From NCBI GenBank assembly GCA_958450365.1, contig CAUEEP010000389.1, forward strand, positions 150,001 through 214,000: a DNA stretch of 64,000 nt, written 5' to 3'. The position numbers were made by a program, and so were the translations under genes. How positions within the stretch are numbered: position 1 is the stretch's first letter; each line of letters starts with the position of its first letter. The notes below the pieces were generated by a model. It did not search any database. It was not told where the DNA came from and worked only from the letters and a program-made list of their open reading frames with translations. Shown here one piece after another: positions 53,101 through 63,702 of the stretch. This DNA is from Mesorhabditis belari (lineage: Eukaryota > Nematoda > Chromadorea > Rhabditida > Rhabditidae).

Positions 53101-53890
53101 ACCACGAAGTGTCGAGAAGTGTCTCCGATGGGCCATCCGCGACTACCACAAGAAGACGCTCCTCGCCAAGCCGGACCAAGGGAAAGTCTATCGAGTCACC
53201 TCCGCCAACGAAGCCTCCAACCACTTCCTTCACTCTGGCAACTTCACCCGCTTCGCTGACTGGAGGTTCATCCATCGTGCTCGATTGGACTGCGTCCCCC
53301 TAAACGCCACCCAGAGGTTCGGCAATCGCAACAAGAACTGCCGTCGATGTGCCCACGGTCTGGAGACTCTGCCCCACGTTTTGTGCCACTGCAAGCCAAT
53401 GCAGGTCGCCGTCCGTCATCGCCACAATGCTATCGTGAATCGTCTCGTCAAGGCCTTCAAACCGCCACCCACCACAACTATCCTACTCGACCAGCGTGTG
53501 CCCGGCCTTGCGGCGAAGTTCCGACCAGACATCACCGCCATCGACGACTCAAACAAGACCGTGCTCATCGTGGACGTGACAATGCCCTTTGAGAATGGAC
53601 CCGACGCCTTCCCAGCCGCAAGAGCCGAGAAGAGCCGCAAATACCAGCCAATCGTCGACCACTTCCGCGCCCTCGACTACGAAGTCTCCCTCGACGCCTT
53701 CATTGTTGGCCCTCTCGGTGGTTGGGATGTGTGCAACGACATGGTCCTACGCAAACTCGGCATCTCCGCAAAATATGGCCAACTGATGAGACGACTGATG
53801 GTGACCGATGCAATCCGATGGTCCCGTGACATCTACGTGGAGCACATCACCGGCAGCAAGCAATACCAGGTCCCCAATTGTGATAATTGA
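50189..53890 (+). CDS. family B2 zinc-finger/RT/restriction-like endonuclease protein
   Basis: Predicted 1233-aa protein starting at ATG 50189, in the same context as B1. Order: charged Pro-rich N-terminus, two fingers (YQCRLC...H...H; LRCRGC...H...C), Pro-rich linker, RT with AWLDLSNAFGS, SGVKQGCPLSP and LAYADDIAL, knuckle CRRCAHGLETLPHVLCHC, endonuclease residues RPDIT and IVDVTMPFEN, and a C-terminal tail QVPNCDN not present in B1. From about residue 985 it differs strongly from B1 (for example FIHRARLDCVPLNATQRF), closer in wording to families A and C. It is intact, so a candidate active element. Confidence 0.91.
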   Translation: MNFGFSVISVPHATVGDRTPEDIRSNEERVKERPPNPGRQSPQAEECGRPAKRKSTEPDSEKRPKPPTPPKEIGRADPSAARKGNQEEEDNTTPRSNSPRRRRRRRSPPAAQDEEEESDVSPSRRLRATRAPPGSAQPPPAPHVLPPLSPPPPGTGQPGTPSDDQNDIDDDQYPLDLPHLDTTYQCRLCDKKPYVMQGGLTRHLRDVHRKRIILRCRGCRRLFTTAKECNRHQKKCAVPVAPGPVLTAQPAQAPIVLPRAQVPIVPPRESVSEPVLSVPPTPMLPPASSPLPSPPQPHASPPPPQFHRRAQHQVEWCRRLEAIANEVDLNEALQELTIDVQKKNATEDNQRPPRPPRAQTTRRAPPPPRRTTYNAKDAARIQKLYRTSRPRAFREVVEAGSPFCDIAKADLHAHFTATFAPSPQLGPMPLIVPQPTQPAADDDPLAAPFTADEVWKRLVRCSNTAPGPDGVRYAMWKKYDNGAHVLAALLNCVQRLECVPSSWNDSTTILIHKKGDKKDIGNWRPITLSNTMAKIYASCLAARLGSWSNHHQRVSSSQKGFMAVDGCSEHNFILQTALKDARRTRRTVAVAWLDLSNAFGSVPHEMLFTALHLAGLHDNSIQTVQRLYANASTRVRSTEGLTDPIRIKSGVKQGCPLSPIVFNLALEPMLRALQQLHLGYPMNGQHVDVLAYADDIALVAQDTTSLSSMLDVVSTVADWSGLHFNAKKCASLVLDGRQHTALPTQLHIQDKPMVTLKEDDTYEHLGVPTGYHTAPSAVLALQKMTTHVEAIDKSLLAPWQKADAVNTFVLPCISFHLKNGVVPKQRLTEFDNKLKAIGKKWLNLPSRGSPELVYLPNQMGGLGFQPMSTLADVFQVVHAHRLLHTADMQPIAYAQLRDVAKKKLRRAADDGELADYLNGRLDGDFAQGSSDIRTMWSRLRAATSRLHKFMDVKWMWNVDQLVLQLNGSTIPPRSVEKCLRWAIRDYHKKTLLAKPDQGKVYRVTSANEASNHFLHSGNFTRFADWRFIHRARLDCVPLNATQRFGNRNKNCRRCAHGLETLPHVLCHCKPMQVAVRHRHNAIVNRLVKAFKPPPTTTILLDQRVPGLAAKFRPDITAIDDSNKTVLIVDVTMPFENGPDAFPAARAEKSRKYQPIVDHFRALDYEVSLDAFIVGPLGGWDVCNDMVLRKLGISAKYGQLMRRLMVTDAIRWSRDIYVEHITGSKQYQVPNCDN
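50213..50242 (+). promoter_or_regulatory. 12-bp hairpin after the B2 start codon
   Basis: Same stem as 20483-20512. Only the loop changes (gcaact for gcacct). Confidence 0.7.
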
Positions 53891-54311
53891 TTTTCTTCTT
53901 CTTATTTCTTCTAGTCTCTCCTAGTCTTTCTTCTCAAATTGAAATTTACCTAACTTTCACCTTAACTGTGATTTAGTCTTGTGTATTCGTATAGGTTCTC
54001 AACATTTACTGCCTAGTGCTTTAATGTTTTATACTCTACTTAACTATTCTATCTGTGAATATTACTTCTCATGGTTCCCTATTTCACTAGGCCCATCTAC
54101 CATTCCTCCTTTAACCTTTTCCTGTGTTTGCATATACCCTATGTTTTTCTTTAAATGTGGGTTCTTATATTCTCTGTGTTTTGATCCATTGTGATAAACC
54201 GGGCTGGGGTTTTTATACCATGCCAAATATTCTCTGAATAAAGCTAAATCTGTTCTTATCGGCTTAATACGTTGATTTGAGCAGAGAAAGAACGTTGATC
54301 GAAGCCTTTGG

Positions 54312-57300
54312 ATGAATTTTGGTTTTAGCGTGATCTCGGTCCCCCACGCACCTGTGGGGGACCGAACACCTGAGGATATGCGATCCAATGATGAAAGTGT
54401 AAAAGAAAGACCCCCCAACCCGGGAAGGCAAAGCCCCCAAGCGGAAGAGTGTGGGAGACCGGCTAAAAGAAAAAGTACGGAACCTGATTCCGAAAAAAGA
54501 CCAAAGCCGCCCGCCCCGCCAAAAGAAATAGGCCGAGCCGACCCCAGCGCAGCGCGTAAGGCAAACCAAGAAGAAGACGACTCCACGCCTCGCTCCAACT
54601 CATCAAGAAGAAGAAGAACCCAGCCCACCAACGACTACAGCCCCGAAGATGAATCCGAAGTGCCGCCCTCTCGTCGTCCGCGAGCCACCCGAGCTCCCCC
54701 TGGGTCCGCGCAGCCGCCACCGGCGCCGCATGTGTTGCCGCCGCTCTCGCCGCCGCCGCCAGGAACAGGACAACCGGGAACGCTCACCAACGACGATGAC
54801 GACACCGACGACTACCCACTCGACCTGCCCCATCTCGACGCGACGTACCAATGTGGACTCTGCGCCAAGAAGCCGTATGTGCAGCAAGGAGGACTGACAC
54901 GACATCTCCGCGATGCCCACCGAAAGCGGATCACTTTCCGCTGCCGTGGATGCCTTCGCGTCCTCCCTACCGTCAAGAATTGGAGGCCTCATCAGAAGAC
55001 GTGCCCCGTGTCAGCAACCCCCGGGCCAGTGCAGACAGCTCAGCCAGGGCAGGCGCCAATCGTGCCACCACGTGTGCAGGTGCCAATCGTGCCACCGCGT
55101 GAGTCTGTGACTGAGCCTGTCTTGCCCGTGCCGACAACACCGATGCTGACACGCGCCTCTTCGCCGCCTCCAAGTCCTCCACTGCCACACGCTTCTCCGC
55201 CGCCTCCACCACCTACACACGCCTCTCCACAGATCCACAGACGTACCCAACATCAAGCCGAATGGTGCCGCCGACTCCAAGCCATCACCGACGAAGCCGC
55301 CCTCAACGCTGCCCTTCAAGAACTCACCGCCGACGTCAAGAAGAAGAGTGCCTCCACCGACGACCAACGACCGCCTCGCCCGCCTCGTGCCCAACCCAAT
55401 CGACGAGCGCCGCCACCAAGAACACGCCAAGGAAACCGCTACGACGCCAAGGACGCCGCCCGGATCCAGAAGCTTTACCGCTCGTCACGACCTCGGGCCT
55501 TCCGGGAAGTGGTCGAGGCCGGTTCTCCCTTCTGCTCCCTCGCCAAGGACGACCTCCACGCACACTTCAGCCACGTCTTCGCCCCATCACCACAACTCAA
55601 TGGACCAATGCCGCTCGTCGTCCCCCACCAGCCAAACCCTATTACCGCTCCTGGGGACGACGACCCGCTTTCGGCTCCATTCACGGCTGAAGAAGTGTGG
55701 AAACGCCTCGTCCGCTGCTCCAACACGGCTCCCGGTCCAGACGGTGTCCGATACGCGATGTGGAAGAAGTTCGACCTCGGTGCCCACGTCCTCTCCGCCC
55801 TTCTCAACGCCGTCCAACGCCTCGAGTGTGTTCCAGCCTCTTGGAACGACTCGACCACGATTCTCATCCACAAGAAGGGCGACAAGTCGGACGTGAGCAA
55901 CTGGCGCCCCATCACGCTCTCAAACACCGCCTCCAAGATCTTCGCGTCGTGCCTCTCCGCTCGTCTCGGTGCCTGGGCTGCTCGTCATCATCGCGTCTCA
56001 TCGTCACAGAAAGGCTTCATGGCTGCTGATGGTTGCTCTGAGCACAACTTCGTCCTCCAGACGGTGACCAAGGATGCAAGAAGAACTCGTCGCACGGTGG
56101 CTGTCTCTTGGCTCGACCTCTCCAACGCCTTCGGTTCGGTGCCCCACGAGATGCTCTTCACCGCTCTCCACCTCGCCGGCCTCCACGACAACTCGATCCA
56201 GACGGTGCAGCGCCTCTACGCCAACGCAACCACGTGCATCAGAAGCTCCGATGGCCTCACCGTCCCAATCCGGATCCAGTCGGGAGTGAAGCAAGGATGT
56301 CCACTGAGCCCGATCGTCTTCAACCTGGCCCTCGAACCCATGCTGCGTGCTCTCCACTCGCTCAACCTCGGCTACCAGATGAACGCCCAAGAAGTGGATG
56401 TGCTCGCCTACGCCGACGACATTGCCCTCATCGCCAAGGATGCCAACAGCCTCTCTGCAATGCTCGACGTCGTCTCCACGGTTGCTGACTGGTCGGGTCT
56501 GAAGTTCAATGCCAAGAAGTGCGCCTCGCTCGTCATCGATGGTCGACAACACACCGCTCTTCCCACCCAATTCCACATCCAAGCCAAGCCAATGGTCATG
56601 CTGAAGGAAGACGACACCTACGAACACCTCGGAGTGCCCACGGGATACCACACCGCCCCATCCGCCGAACTTGCCCTGCAGAAGATGACTACCCACGTCG
56701 AAGCCATCGACAAATCTCTTCTCGCGCCGTGGCAAAAAGCGGATGCGGTCAACACATTCGTCCTCCCGTGCATCGCCTTCCACATCAAGAACGGTGTCGT
56801 CCCGAAGCAGCCCCTGACCGAATTCGACAACAGGCTGAAGGCTATCGGCAAGAAGTGGCTCAACCTTCCATCACGTGGCTCACCTGAAGTGCTCTACCTT
56901 TCCAACCAGATGGGTGGACTCGGCTTCATACCATTGAACCCGCTCTCCGATGTCTCCCAGCTGGTCCACGCCCACCGCCTTCTCTCCACCACCGACATGA
57001 AGCCAATTGCCTATGCCCAGCTCCGCGATGTGGTCAAAAAGAAGCTCAGACGTGCTCCCGCCGACGCCGAACTCGCCCAATACCTCAATGGCCGCCTCGA
57101 CGGTGACTTCGCCCAAGTGTCCTCCGACCTCTCCACGATGTGGTCTCGTCTCCGAGTGGCTACCCGTAGCCTCCACAAGTTCATGGACGTCAAGTGGGAA
57201 TGGCTCGTCGACGCTCTCATCCTCCAGCTCAACGGTCAAACTCTTCCACCAAGAGCTGCCGAGTCATCTCTCCGACGTGCCATCCGCGACCACCATCACC

Positions 57301-58022
57301 GCCAGCTTCTCGCTAAGCCGGATCAAGGGAAGGTCTACACCGTCACCACGCTCTCCACTTCTTCCAACCACTTCATGCGTGACGGTGCCTTCACCCGCTT
57401 CGCTGACTGGCGCTTCCTTCACCGTGCCCGACTCGACTGCGTGCCTCTCAACGGGACTCGACGCTTCGGTCCAGGCGACAGACGGTGCCGACGATGTGCT
57501 CATCCAAACGAAACTCTGCCCCATGTGCTGTGCCACTGCAACCCGCACATGGTTGCAATCACCCGCCGACACAATGCCATCGTCGACCGTCTCGTCAAAG
57601 CCCTCAAGCCGCCAGTCACAAGCCAAGTCCGACTCAACCAACACGTGCCCAACTTCGATGCGAAGTTCCGTCCCGACATCTTGATCGTCGACTCAACCCT
57701 CAAGACGGTGCAACTCATCGACGTCACGATGCCATTCGAGAACCGACCCGAAGCCTTCCAAGCCGCCCGCCAAGAAAAACAACGCAAGTACCAAACGATC
57801 GCCCAACACTTCGAAGCTCTCGGCTACTCGGTGATCCTCGACGCTTTCGTGGTCGGCCCGCTCGGTGGATGGGATCTCGCCAACGACGAACTCCTCAAGA
57901 AGCTTGGTGTCTCCTTCCGCTACGCACGTCTAATGAAGAAGCTGATGGTGTCGGATGCCGTGAAATGGAGCCGGGACATCTACGTCGAACACATCACTGG
58001 AACCCGCCAATACGACCCTTGA
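54312..58022 (+). CDS. family B1 zinc-finger/RT/restriction-like endonuclease protein (duplicate)
   Basis: A 1236-aa frame equal in length to that at 20459. I see one amino-acid change (PAQ to PGQ in the Pro/Ala-rich linker, codon near 55049) and one silent change near 57056. All zinc-finger, RT (YADD), knuckle and endonuclease residues are kept. It is the second candidate intact B1 source. Confidence 0.92.
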   Translation: MNFGFSVISVPHAPVGDRTPEDMRSNDESVKERPPNPGRQSPQAEECGRPAKRKSTEPDSEKRPKPPAPPKEIGRADPSAARKANQEEDDSTPRSNSSRRRRTQPTNDYSPEDESEVPPSRRPRATRAPPGSAQPPPAPHVLPPLSPPPPGTGQPGTLTNDDDDTDDYPLDLPHLDATYQCGLCAKKPYVQQGGLTRHLRDAHRKRITFRCRGCLRVLPTVKNWRPHQKTCPVSATPGPVQTAQPGQAPIVPPRVQVPIVPPRESVTEPVLPVPTTPMLTRASSPPPSPPLPHASPPPPPPTHASPQIHRRTQHQAEWCRRLQAITDEAALNAALQELTADVKKKSASTDDQRPPRPPRAQPNRRAPPPRTRQGNRYDAKDAARIQKLYRSSRPRAFREVVEAGSPFCSLAKDDLHAHFSHVFAPSPQLNGPMPLVVPHQPNPITAPGDDDPLSAPFTAEEVWKRLVRCSNTAPGPDGVRYAMWKKFDLGAHVLSALLNAVQRLECVPASWNDSTTILIHKKGDKSDVSNWRPITLSNTASKIFASCLSARLGAWAARHHRVSSSQKGFMAADGCSEHNFVLQTVTKDARRTRRTVAVSWLDLSNAFGSVPHEMLFTALHLAGLHDNSIQTVQRLYANATTCIRSSDGLTVPIRIQSGVKQGCPLSPIVFNLALEPMLRALHSLNLGYQMNAQEVDVLAYADDIALIAKDANSLSAMLDVVSTVADWSGLKFNAKKCASLVIDGRQHTALPTQFHIQAKPMVMLKEDDTYEHLGVPTGYHTAPSAELALQKMTTHVEAIDKSLLAPWQKADAVNTFVLPCIAFHIKNGVVPKQPLTEFDNRLKAIGKKWLNLPSRGSPEVLYLSNQMGGLGFIPLNPLSDVSQLVHAHRLLSTTDMKPIAYAQLRDVVKKKLRRAPADAELAQYLNGRLDGDFAQVSSDLSTMWSRLRVATRSLHKFMDVKWEWLVDALILQLNGQTLPPRAAESSLRRAIRDHHHRQLLAKPDQGKVYTVTTLSTSSNHFMRDGAFTRFADWRFLHRARLDCVPLNGTRRFGPGDRRCRRCAHPNETLPHVLCHCNPHMVAITRRHNAIVDRLVKALKPPVTSQVRLNQHVPNFDAKFRPDILIVDSTLKTVQLIDVTMPFENRPEAFQAARQEKQRKYQTIAQHFEALGYSVILDAFVVGPLGGWDLANDELLKKLGVSFRYARLMKKLMVSDAVKWSRDIYVEHITGTRQYDP
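54336..54365 (+). promoter_or_regulatory. 12-bp hairpin after the B1 start codon
   Basis: Identical to 20483-20512. Confidence 0.7.
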
Positions 58023-58464
58023 GTTCTTAGTCTTCTCTTCTTTCTTGCTTTCTTGTTGTCTTTCTCTTTTGTCTCCTCCTAGCCAAAATCATCCCTATCT
58101 TGCCTTGCGATCAAATATCTGTGATAATGCATCTCACATATCTCTCATATCTAACTTTCGTTCCGACTTTCATTTAGTCTTGTGTTTTCCTATAGGTTCA
58201 TAACATTTATTGCTTTGTGCTCTAATGTTCTATATTCTACTCAACATTTCTATCTGTGCATACCTCTTCTCATGGTTTCCTAATTCACTAGGCCCATCTA
58301 CTATTCCTCATTCAACCCTTTCTGTGTTTGCATATACCCTATGTTTTCTTAAATGTGGGTTCATACATTTCCTGTATTTTAATCCGTTGTGATAGACCGG
58401 CTGGGGTTTTGTACCATGCCCATCATGCACTGAAATAAACTTCCTCTGTTCTTATCGGCTTAAT

Positions 58465-59568
58465 AGGCTTTTGGACTCGTAAATCTCGGAGATACTTCAG
58501 AGCAATCTGTCGGTCGAGTGGAAGACGAAAGCCCATAGTTTTGGACTCATCAGTCTCGGAGATACTTCAGAGAAATCTGTCGGTCGAGCGGAGGACGAAA
58601 CTCATTGAGCTGTGCGGAGCAGGGAAAAACGTTGATTGGAACCACTGGCTTCTGGCCTCTGGCTAAGATCAATGTGGAGTATCTGTTCTTATCGGCTTAA
58701 TTGGTGATTTTGTGAAAGCAGCATTGCTGGAACAAATCCCGATTGATGTCGGGCAAAGCAGAGAAAAACTTTGATTGGATCCAGGGCCCCTCCTCACTCC
58801 ACTCTTCATGGGCCCCTCTGCTGATGGTGAAGAATCTCGTCGTTCTCCTCTCGTCAAGAACTCTCTGTTGCCAAAGAAGGACGGTGATCCGATGCTGCCC
58901 CCTCCCAGGCTCTGATGGTGTGTGCCGATGCGCAATGCCTAAACCCTAGGCACCACCTGAAGATGTCTGGGAGCCCCGCCTCTCGACTCACGCCTCTCCA
59001 AGACTTCGCTGCTGCCAAGAAAGGATGTTGATTCGACGCTGCCGTCTGCCAAACTCTGATGGTGTGTGCCGCCGCTTTATGCCAACCCCAGGCACCACCT
59101 GAAGATGCCCGGATGGTCCGCCTTTCGTCTCACACCCTGCCGGCCCCGACGGTGAAGAAATGTGCGACTCATCAAAGAAGAAGAAGAGATTCGGCCCCCT
59201 GCGATCTTGATGATGGTGCCGCCGCTCAATGCCTAAACCCTAGGCGCCATCTGATAGTGAACATGCCCGACGACTCCCCTCACCTGCACGACGGTCCTGA
59301 AGAGCCTCTCCACGTCCAAAGAAGCGATCATTCATCTTTTTCCTTTCGATTCTGATGTCTTATTCTTGCAACATTTTTTGTTTTTCCTCAAAATGTTTGT
59401 GACTATCTCATGCAAGTACTTTATCTGGTATAAGCATCTTTATTTCCTGAATGTATGCAACTCAATTTGTCTATTGGTTGTATTTCTCATTGACTCTTCA
59501 CTGTAAACCTTGTGATAGACCGGCTGGGGTTCGTACCATGCCCATCAACATTCGCTGAATAAACTTAA
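58465..59568 (+). mobile_element. composite non-autonomous element: N1 5' end + U2 fragment + N2
   Basis: A 1104-bp copy between target copies 58445-58464 and 59569-59588. It lies in the duplicated block but keeps the 8 bp lost from the copy at 24612. Stem-loop module at 58697-58746. Confidence 0.83.
58649..58701 (+). pseudogene. U2 snRNA 5' fragment inside composite element
   Basis: U2 nt 5-57 with the GTGGAGTA change. Internal target 58682-58701. Confidence 0.87.
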
Positions 59569-59588
59569 TCTGTTCTTATCGGCTTAAT

Positions 59589-59719
59589 CTCCGGTACGAG
59601 TTCTATTGAACTCATCGAGATTAATCAATTTTTGGAACGGGTACGGTTTGTAGAAGCTTGCTTCTCGCCGTACAGCGTCGGCCCGCTATTGCACTTACCG
59701 GCGGGATCGGCGCACACCC
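59589..59719 (+). pseudogene. U2: U2 snRNA gene, 3' part (interrupted)
   Basis: U2 nt 58-188 closing the chain that starts at 50146. Confidence 0.92.
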
Positions 59720-59837
59720 CCAGTGATGGGGGAACAAAATAAAGAACGAAAAACAAAGCGCAAAGCGACAGTCTTCCTTTATTTTATCGAAACCTACAAG
59801 CAAACCATCATCTTTACTCTACCGGCGAAAAGCAAAA

Positions 59838-59956
59838 AGCTTACGACACTCGGGATTCCCAAGCCGTCTCCGATCCAAGTACTAACCGAGCCCAACGTTG
59901 CTTAACTTGGCAGATCGGACGGGATGCCGTGTTTTCAACGTGGTATGGTCGTAAGC
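59838..59956 (-). rRNA. 5S: 5S rRNA
   Basis: Complete minus-strand copy. The neighbouring SL1 is deleted, as at 26211. Confidence 0.97.
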
Positions 59957-59990
59957 GAGTGCTGGGCGGTGAAAGACGGTTGAAATAGTT

Positions 59991-60070
59991 GAAAGGAAAG
60001 AAAGGAAAGAAAGGAAAGAAAGGAAAGAAAGAAAGAAAGGAAAGAAAGAAAGAAAGAAAGAGAGAGAAAG
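59991..60070 (+). repeat. GGAAAGAAA microsatellite
   Basis: Same length as 26130-26209, in keeping with block duplication. Confidence 0.93.
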
Positions 60071-60077
60071 CTCATCA

Positions 60078-62385
60078 TCCAACACCGCGCCTGGTCCGGA
60101 CCTCCTTCGCTACGCCGTGTGGAAGAAGTACGACAACGGTGCACACATCCTTGCCTCGCTCTTCAACGCTTGTCACCGACTACATCACGTGCCAGCGAAA
60201 TGGAATCAATCCTCGACGGTGCTGCTCCACAAGAAGGGCGACAAAAGAGAAGTTAACAACTGGAGACCTATCTCCATGTCCAACACTATTTCAAAGGTTT
60301 ACACTTCAACTTTAGCAAATCGTCTTGGGAAGTGGGCAAGCCGCCATGGACGTATCTCCAAATCGCAGAAGGGCTTCGTGGCAGCTGATGGATGTGCAGA
60401 ACACAACTTCGTTCTCCAATCGACCATCGTAGACGCGCAACGGAACCGAAAACAAGTTTCAATGGCATGGCTTGACTTAACAAATGCTTTTGGTAGTGTC
60501 CCACATCAATCCATTTTCAGTGCCCTCAAGTACGCCGGACTCAACAACACTGCCATCGATGTCATCCGCCGTCTCTATGCCAACTGCTCTACAACCATCC
60601 GAAGCTCTACTGGTCCCACCCACGACATCCCAATTCAGGCAGGAGTAAAGCAGGGTTGTCCTTTGTCACCCATTATCTTTAATTTAACACTTGAGCCACT
60701 CCTCCGCGCCGTCTCCAAAGTCAACAACGGATACAAGATGCATGGACGAAATGTGGATGTGCTAGCCTACGCGGACGACCTTGCGGTAATCACAGGTACC
60801 CCAACCCAACTTCAGAAAACACTCGATGTCGTCTCCTCGGCAGCTGACTGGTTAGGGCTGAAGTTCAATTCGAAGAAGTGCGCCAGCCTCTGCATCGATG
60901 GGAAGAAGAAACAAGCGCTCAACAACCGACTACGAGTACAAGGGGAGTTTATAGCCGTCCACTCTGAGGACGACCTATATGAACACCTAGGCACACCAAC
61001 CGGCTATCACTCCGCCCCCAGCGCTCAGAAGGTGATTGAGAAGATGACCGCCCAGCTCGACGCCCTCGACTCCTCGTTACTCGCTCCATGGCAGAAGGCC
61101 GACGCCATCAACACCTTTGTTTTACCGTGTATCTCTTTTCATCTAAAAAATGGTGTTGTAGCAAAAAAGCCACTTACAGCATTCGACAACAAGCTCAAGG
61201 CCGTCGCCAAGAAATGGATGAATCTGCCGGAACGAGCCAGCCCAGAAGTCATCTACCTCTCCAGTCAGATGGGTGGCTTAGGACTACAGAAAATTTCAGT
61301 ACTGGCGGATGTCTCCAAACTTGTGCACGGCCTCCGACTACTCACCTCACCAGATGTCAAGGATTTCGCCGCAGCCTGCCTCCACGAGACGGTGACCAAA
61401 CGACTTCGGAGAGCGATACGTAACGAACAAGAAATTACTCAGTATCTGAACGGTTCAATGGAAGGCGATTTCAGGCTTGAGTCCAGCGACATCACCAACA
61501 TGTGGATCCGACTACGCAAAGCGACTCGAAGACTGAAGGCGAAGATGGACATCGAATGGAAATGGGAATCTGGAAAAGTTAACCTCTTATTAAACAAAAC
61601 CCAACTTCCAGCCTCAACCGTCGAATACTCCCTTCGCTGTGCTGTCCGAGAGTTCTACCGACAGAGCCTCATCTCCAAGCCGGATCAGGGGAAAAGTTTA
61701 TAGCCTTACGACCAGTTCAAACTGCTCGAACCACTTTCTGCAAGCGGGTCAATTCACCCGTTTTGCAGACTGGAGATTTATCCATCGAGCACGTTTGGAC
61801 TGTGTCCCCCTGAATGCCACTAAGAGATTTGGTAATGGAAACAAAAGTTGCAGGCGATGTGGACACGCGTCCGAAACTCTTCCCCACGTATTGTGCCATT
61901 GCAAGCCCCATCTCGCGACGATCACCCGAAGACACAACACCATCTTGGACCGACTCGTAAAGGCTGTTAAGATTCCTGAAACTTCACTAATGCGTATTAA
62001 CCAACAAGTTCCAGGCATTAACTCCGACCTACGGCCCGACCTTGTCATCCAGGACGATCAAGCCAAGACGGTGACCATCATCGATGTGACAATGCCCTTC
62101 GAGAACCGCGTGGACGCCTTCATCAACTCCAGACAAGAGAAGCTTCGGAAGTACGACGACATCGCCAACCAACTCCGAGCCCTCAACTACGACGTCTATC
62201 TGGATGCTTTTACGGTCGGCCCTCTTGGTGGATGGTGTTTAAATAATGACATTATACTTAGAAAACTCGGCGTCTCACTGCGATACGGTCAACTCATGAA
62301 AAAACTGATGGTCTCCGATGCAATCAAATGGTCGCGCGACATATACCTGGAACATCTGACAGGAAATAAGCAATATGTTGATTAA
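60078..62385 (+). pseudogene. family A RT/RLE protein, truncated and frameshifted
   Basis: Same coding content as 26217-28523, with one extra G in a G run at about 61688-61691 (CAGGGGAAAAG for CAGGGAAAAG). The first frame ends at 61703. The knuckle and endonuclease are read in another frame to the native stop at 62383-62385. One further change near the end reads IYLEHL for IYVEHL. Confidence 0.88.
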
Positions 62386-62617
62386 ACAGAGAGAAGTTCT
62401 TACTTGTTGTCCTACACTCATTATTATTTGAATTTGTCATTTTTCTCAAAAATTGTTATATCTTAAAACAATTTTCTATATATTCTATTGTGATTTATTG
62501 ACCTTATCGCTTCACTATATGCAAGTACCTCTATTTGTATTTGTATTCATCAATTCTAGTGCCATCGGGCATCATATATTATTTGAAATTTTACAACATT
62601 CACTGAATAAAACTTCC
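60078..62617 (+). mobile_element. family A retrotransposon, 5'-deleted (duplicate)
   Basis: Copy of 26217-28755 with the same left junction and 5-bp filler. The 3' end is before target copy 62618-62637. Confidence 0.9.
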
Positions 62618-62637
62618 TCTGTTCTTATCGGCTTAAT

Positions 62638-63682
62638 AGGCTTTTGGACTCGTAAATCTCGGAGATACTTCAGAGCAATCTGTCGGTCGAGTAGAAGACG
62701 AAAGCCCATAGTTTTGGACTCATCAGTCTCGGAGATACTTCAGAGAAATCTGTCGGTCGAGCGGAGGACGAAACTCATTGAGCCGTGCGGAGCAAGGAAA
62801 AACGTTGATTGGAACCACTGGCCCTCGTCACTCCACTCTTCACGCCGCCGCCGTTTGATGGTGAAGAATCTGCTCTTCTTATCGACTCAATGAGGGACCC
62901 TGTTGAGGCAGCATTGCCGAGACAAACCTCATTGATGTCGGGCAAACTCGTCGTTCTCAACTCGTCGCCGAAGTTGCTGTCCAGAAAGGATGCTGATCCG
63001 ATGCTGCGAAGACGTCGATGGTGTGCCGCCGCTTTATGCTTACCCATGCCGCCGCCTGAAGACGTCCAGCCCTGCGTCTCACACCCTGCCTGCCCAGACG
63101 GTGAAGAAAGGCGTCCGAGACGCGATCGGCCTCTGCGATCTCGATGATGGTGCCGCCGCTTTATGCCTCAACCCTAGGCGCCATCTGACAGTGACCACGC
63201 CCGACGACTCCGCCCAATCTTCCTCTCAACGACGGTGAAGAAGCGTTCGACTCCTCCAAGACTCCAAGAAGACAGACGGTGAAGAAGATGTCGACTACTC
63301 ATCCTGATGGTGTGTGCCGCCGCTTTATGCCTCAACCCTAGGCCCCCTGTGGATGCCAGAAGTCGACAATGCCTTCCTCTACCTCAACGACGGTGAAGAA
63401 GAGAGCCTCCACTCCAAAGAAACGATCATTCATCATTTATCTTTCCGGTTCGTGATGTCTTATTTTGCAACATCTTGATTCTTGCAATCAAATGTTTTGT
63501 TCTTATTTCTGGATGTTTTCATCTTTTCGATGTCTCATCTTTCCATTTCATTGACCCACCCTTTTATATGCCGCCTCAAATTTTCTGTGTGTTGCATCCT
63601 CTCATTTTCTCAATTTTGACCCGTAATTGTCATACACCGGCCGGGGTGCATACCGAGCCCATCATTCGCTGAATAAACTAAA
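62638..63682 (+). mobile_element. non-autonomous U2-specific retroelement N1, full length
   Basis: 1045 bp, the same length as 6696-7740, between target copies 62618-62637 and 63683-63702. It is inserted directly behind a family A element and followed by another N1. Stem-loop module at 62887-62935. Its tail reads CTGAATAAACTAAA, against CTTAA in the copy at 6696. Confidence 0.88.
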
Positions 63683-63702
63683 TCTGTTCTTATCGGCTTA
63701 AT

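Larger units (their letters stand above)
50146..54248 (+). mobile_element. family B2 retrotransposon, full length
   Basis: A 4103-bp element with target copies 50126-50145 and 54249-54268. The 5' leader and first ~90 codons are almost the same as B1. The RT, and especially the C-terminal third and the 358-bp 3' UTR (53891-54248), are diverged. The 3' end is GGGCTGGGG...ATACCATGCC...CTGAATAAAGCTAAA. Confidence 0.92.
54269..58444 (+). mobile_element. family B1 retrotransposon, full length (duplicate)
   Basis: A 4176-bp near-identical copy of 20416-24591, between target copies 54249-54268 and 58445-58464. The left flank differs (B2 here, C there), so the duplicated block begins at or within the 20-bp target. 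Confidence 0.93.
54249..62820 (+). repeat. segmental duplication, copy 2
   Basis: Partner of 20396-28958. Left identity starts at the target copy. Right identity ends at CCACTGG within the N1 5' part, where copy 1 turns into a U2 fragment and copy 2 continues as ordinary N1. Confidence 0.9.
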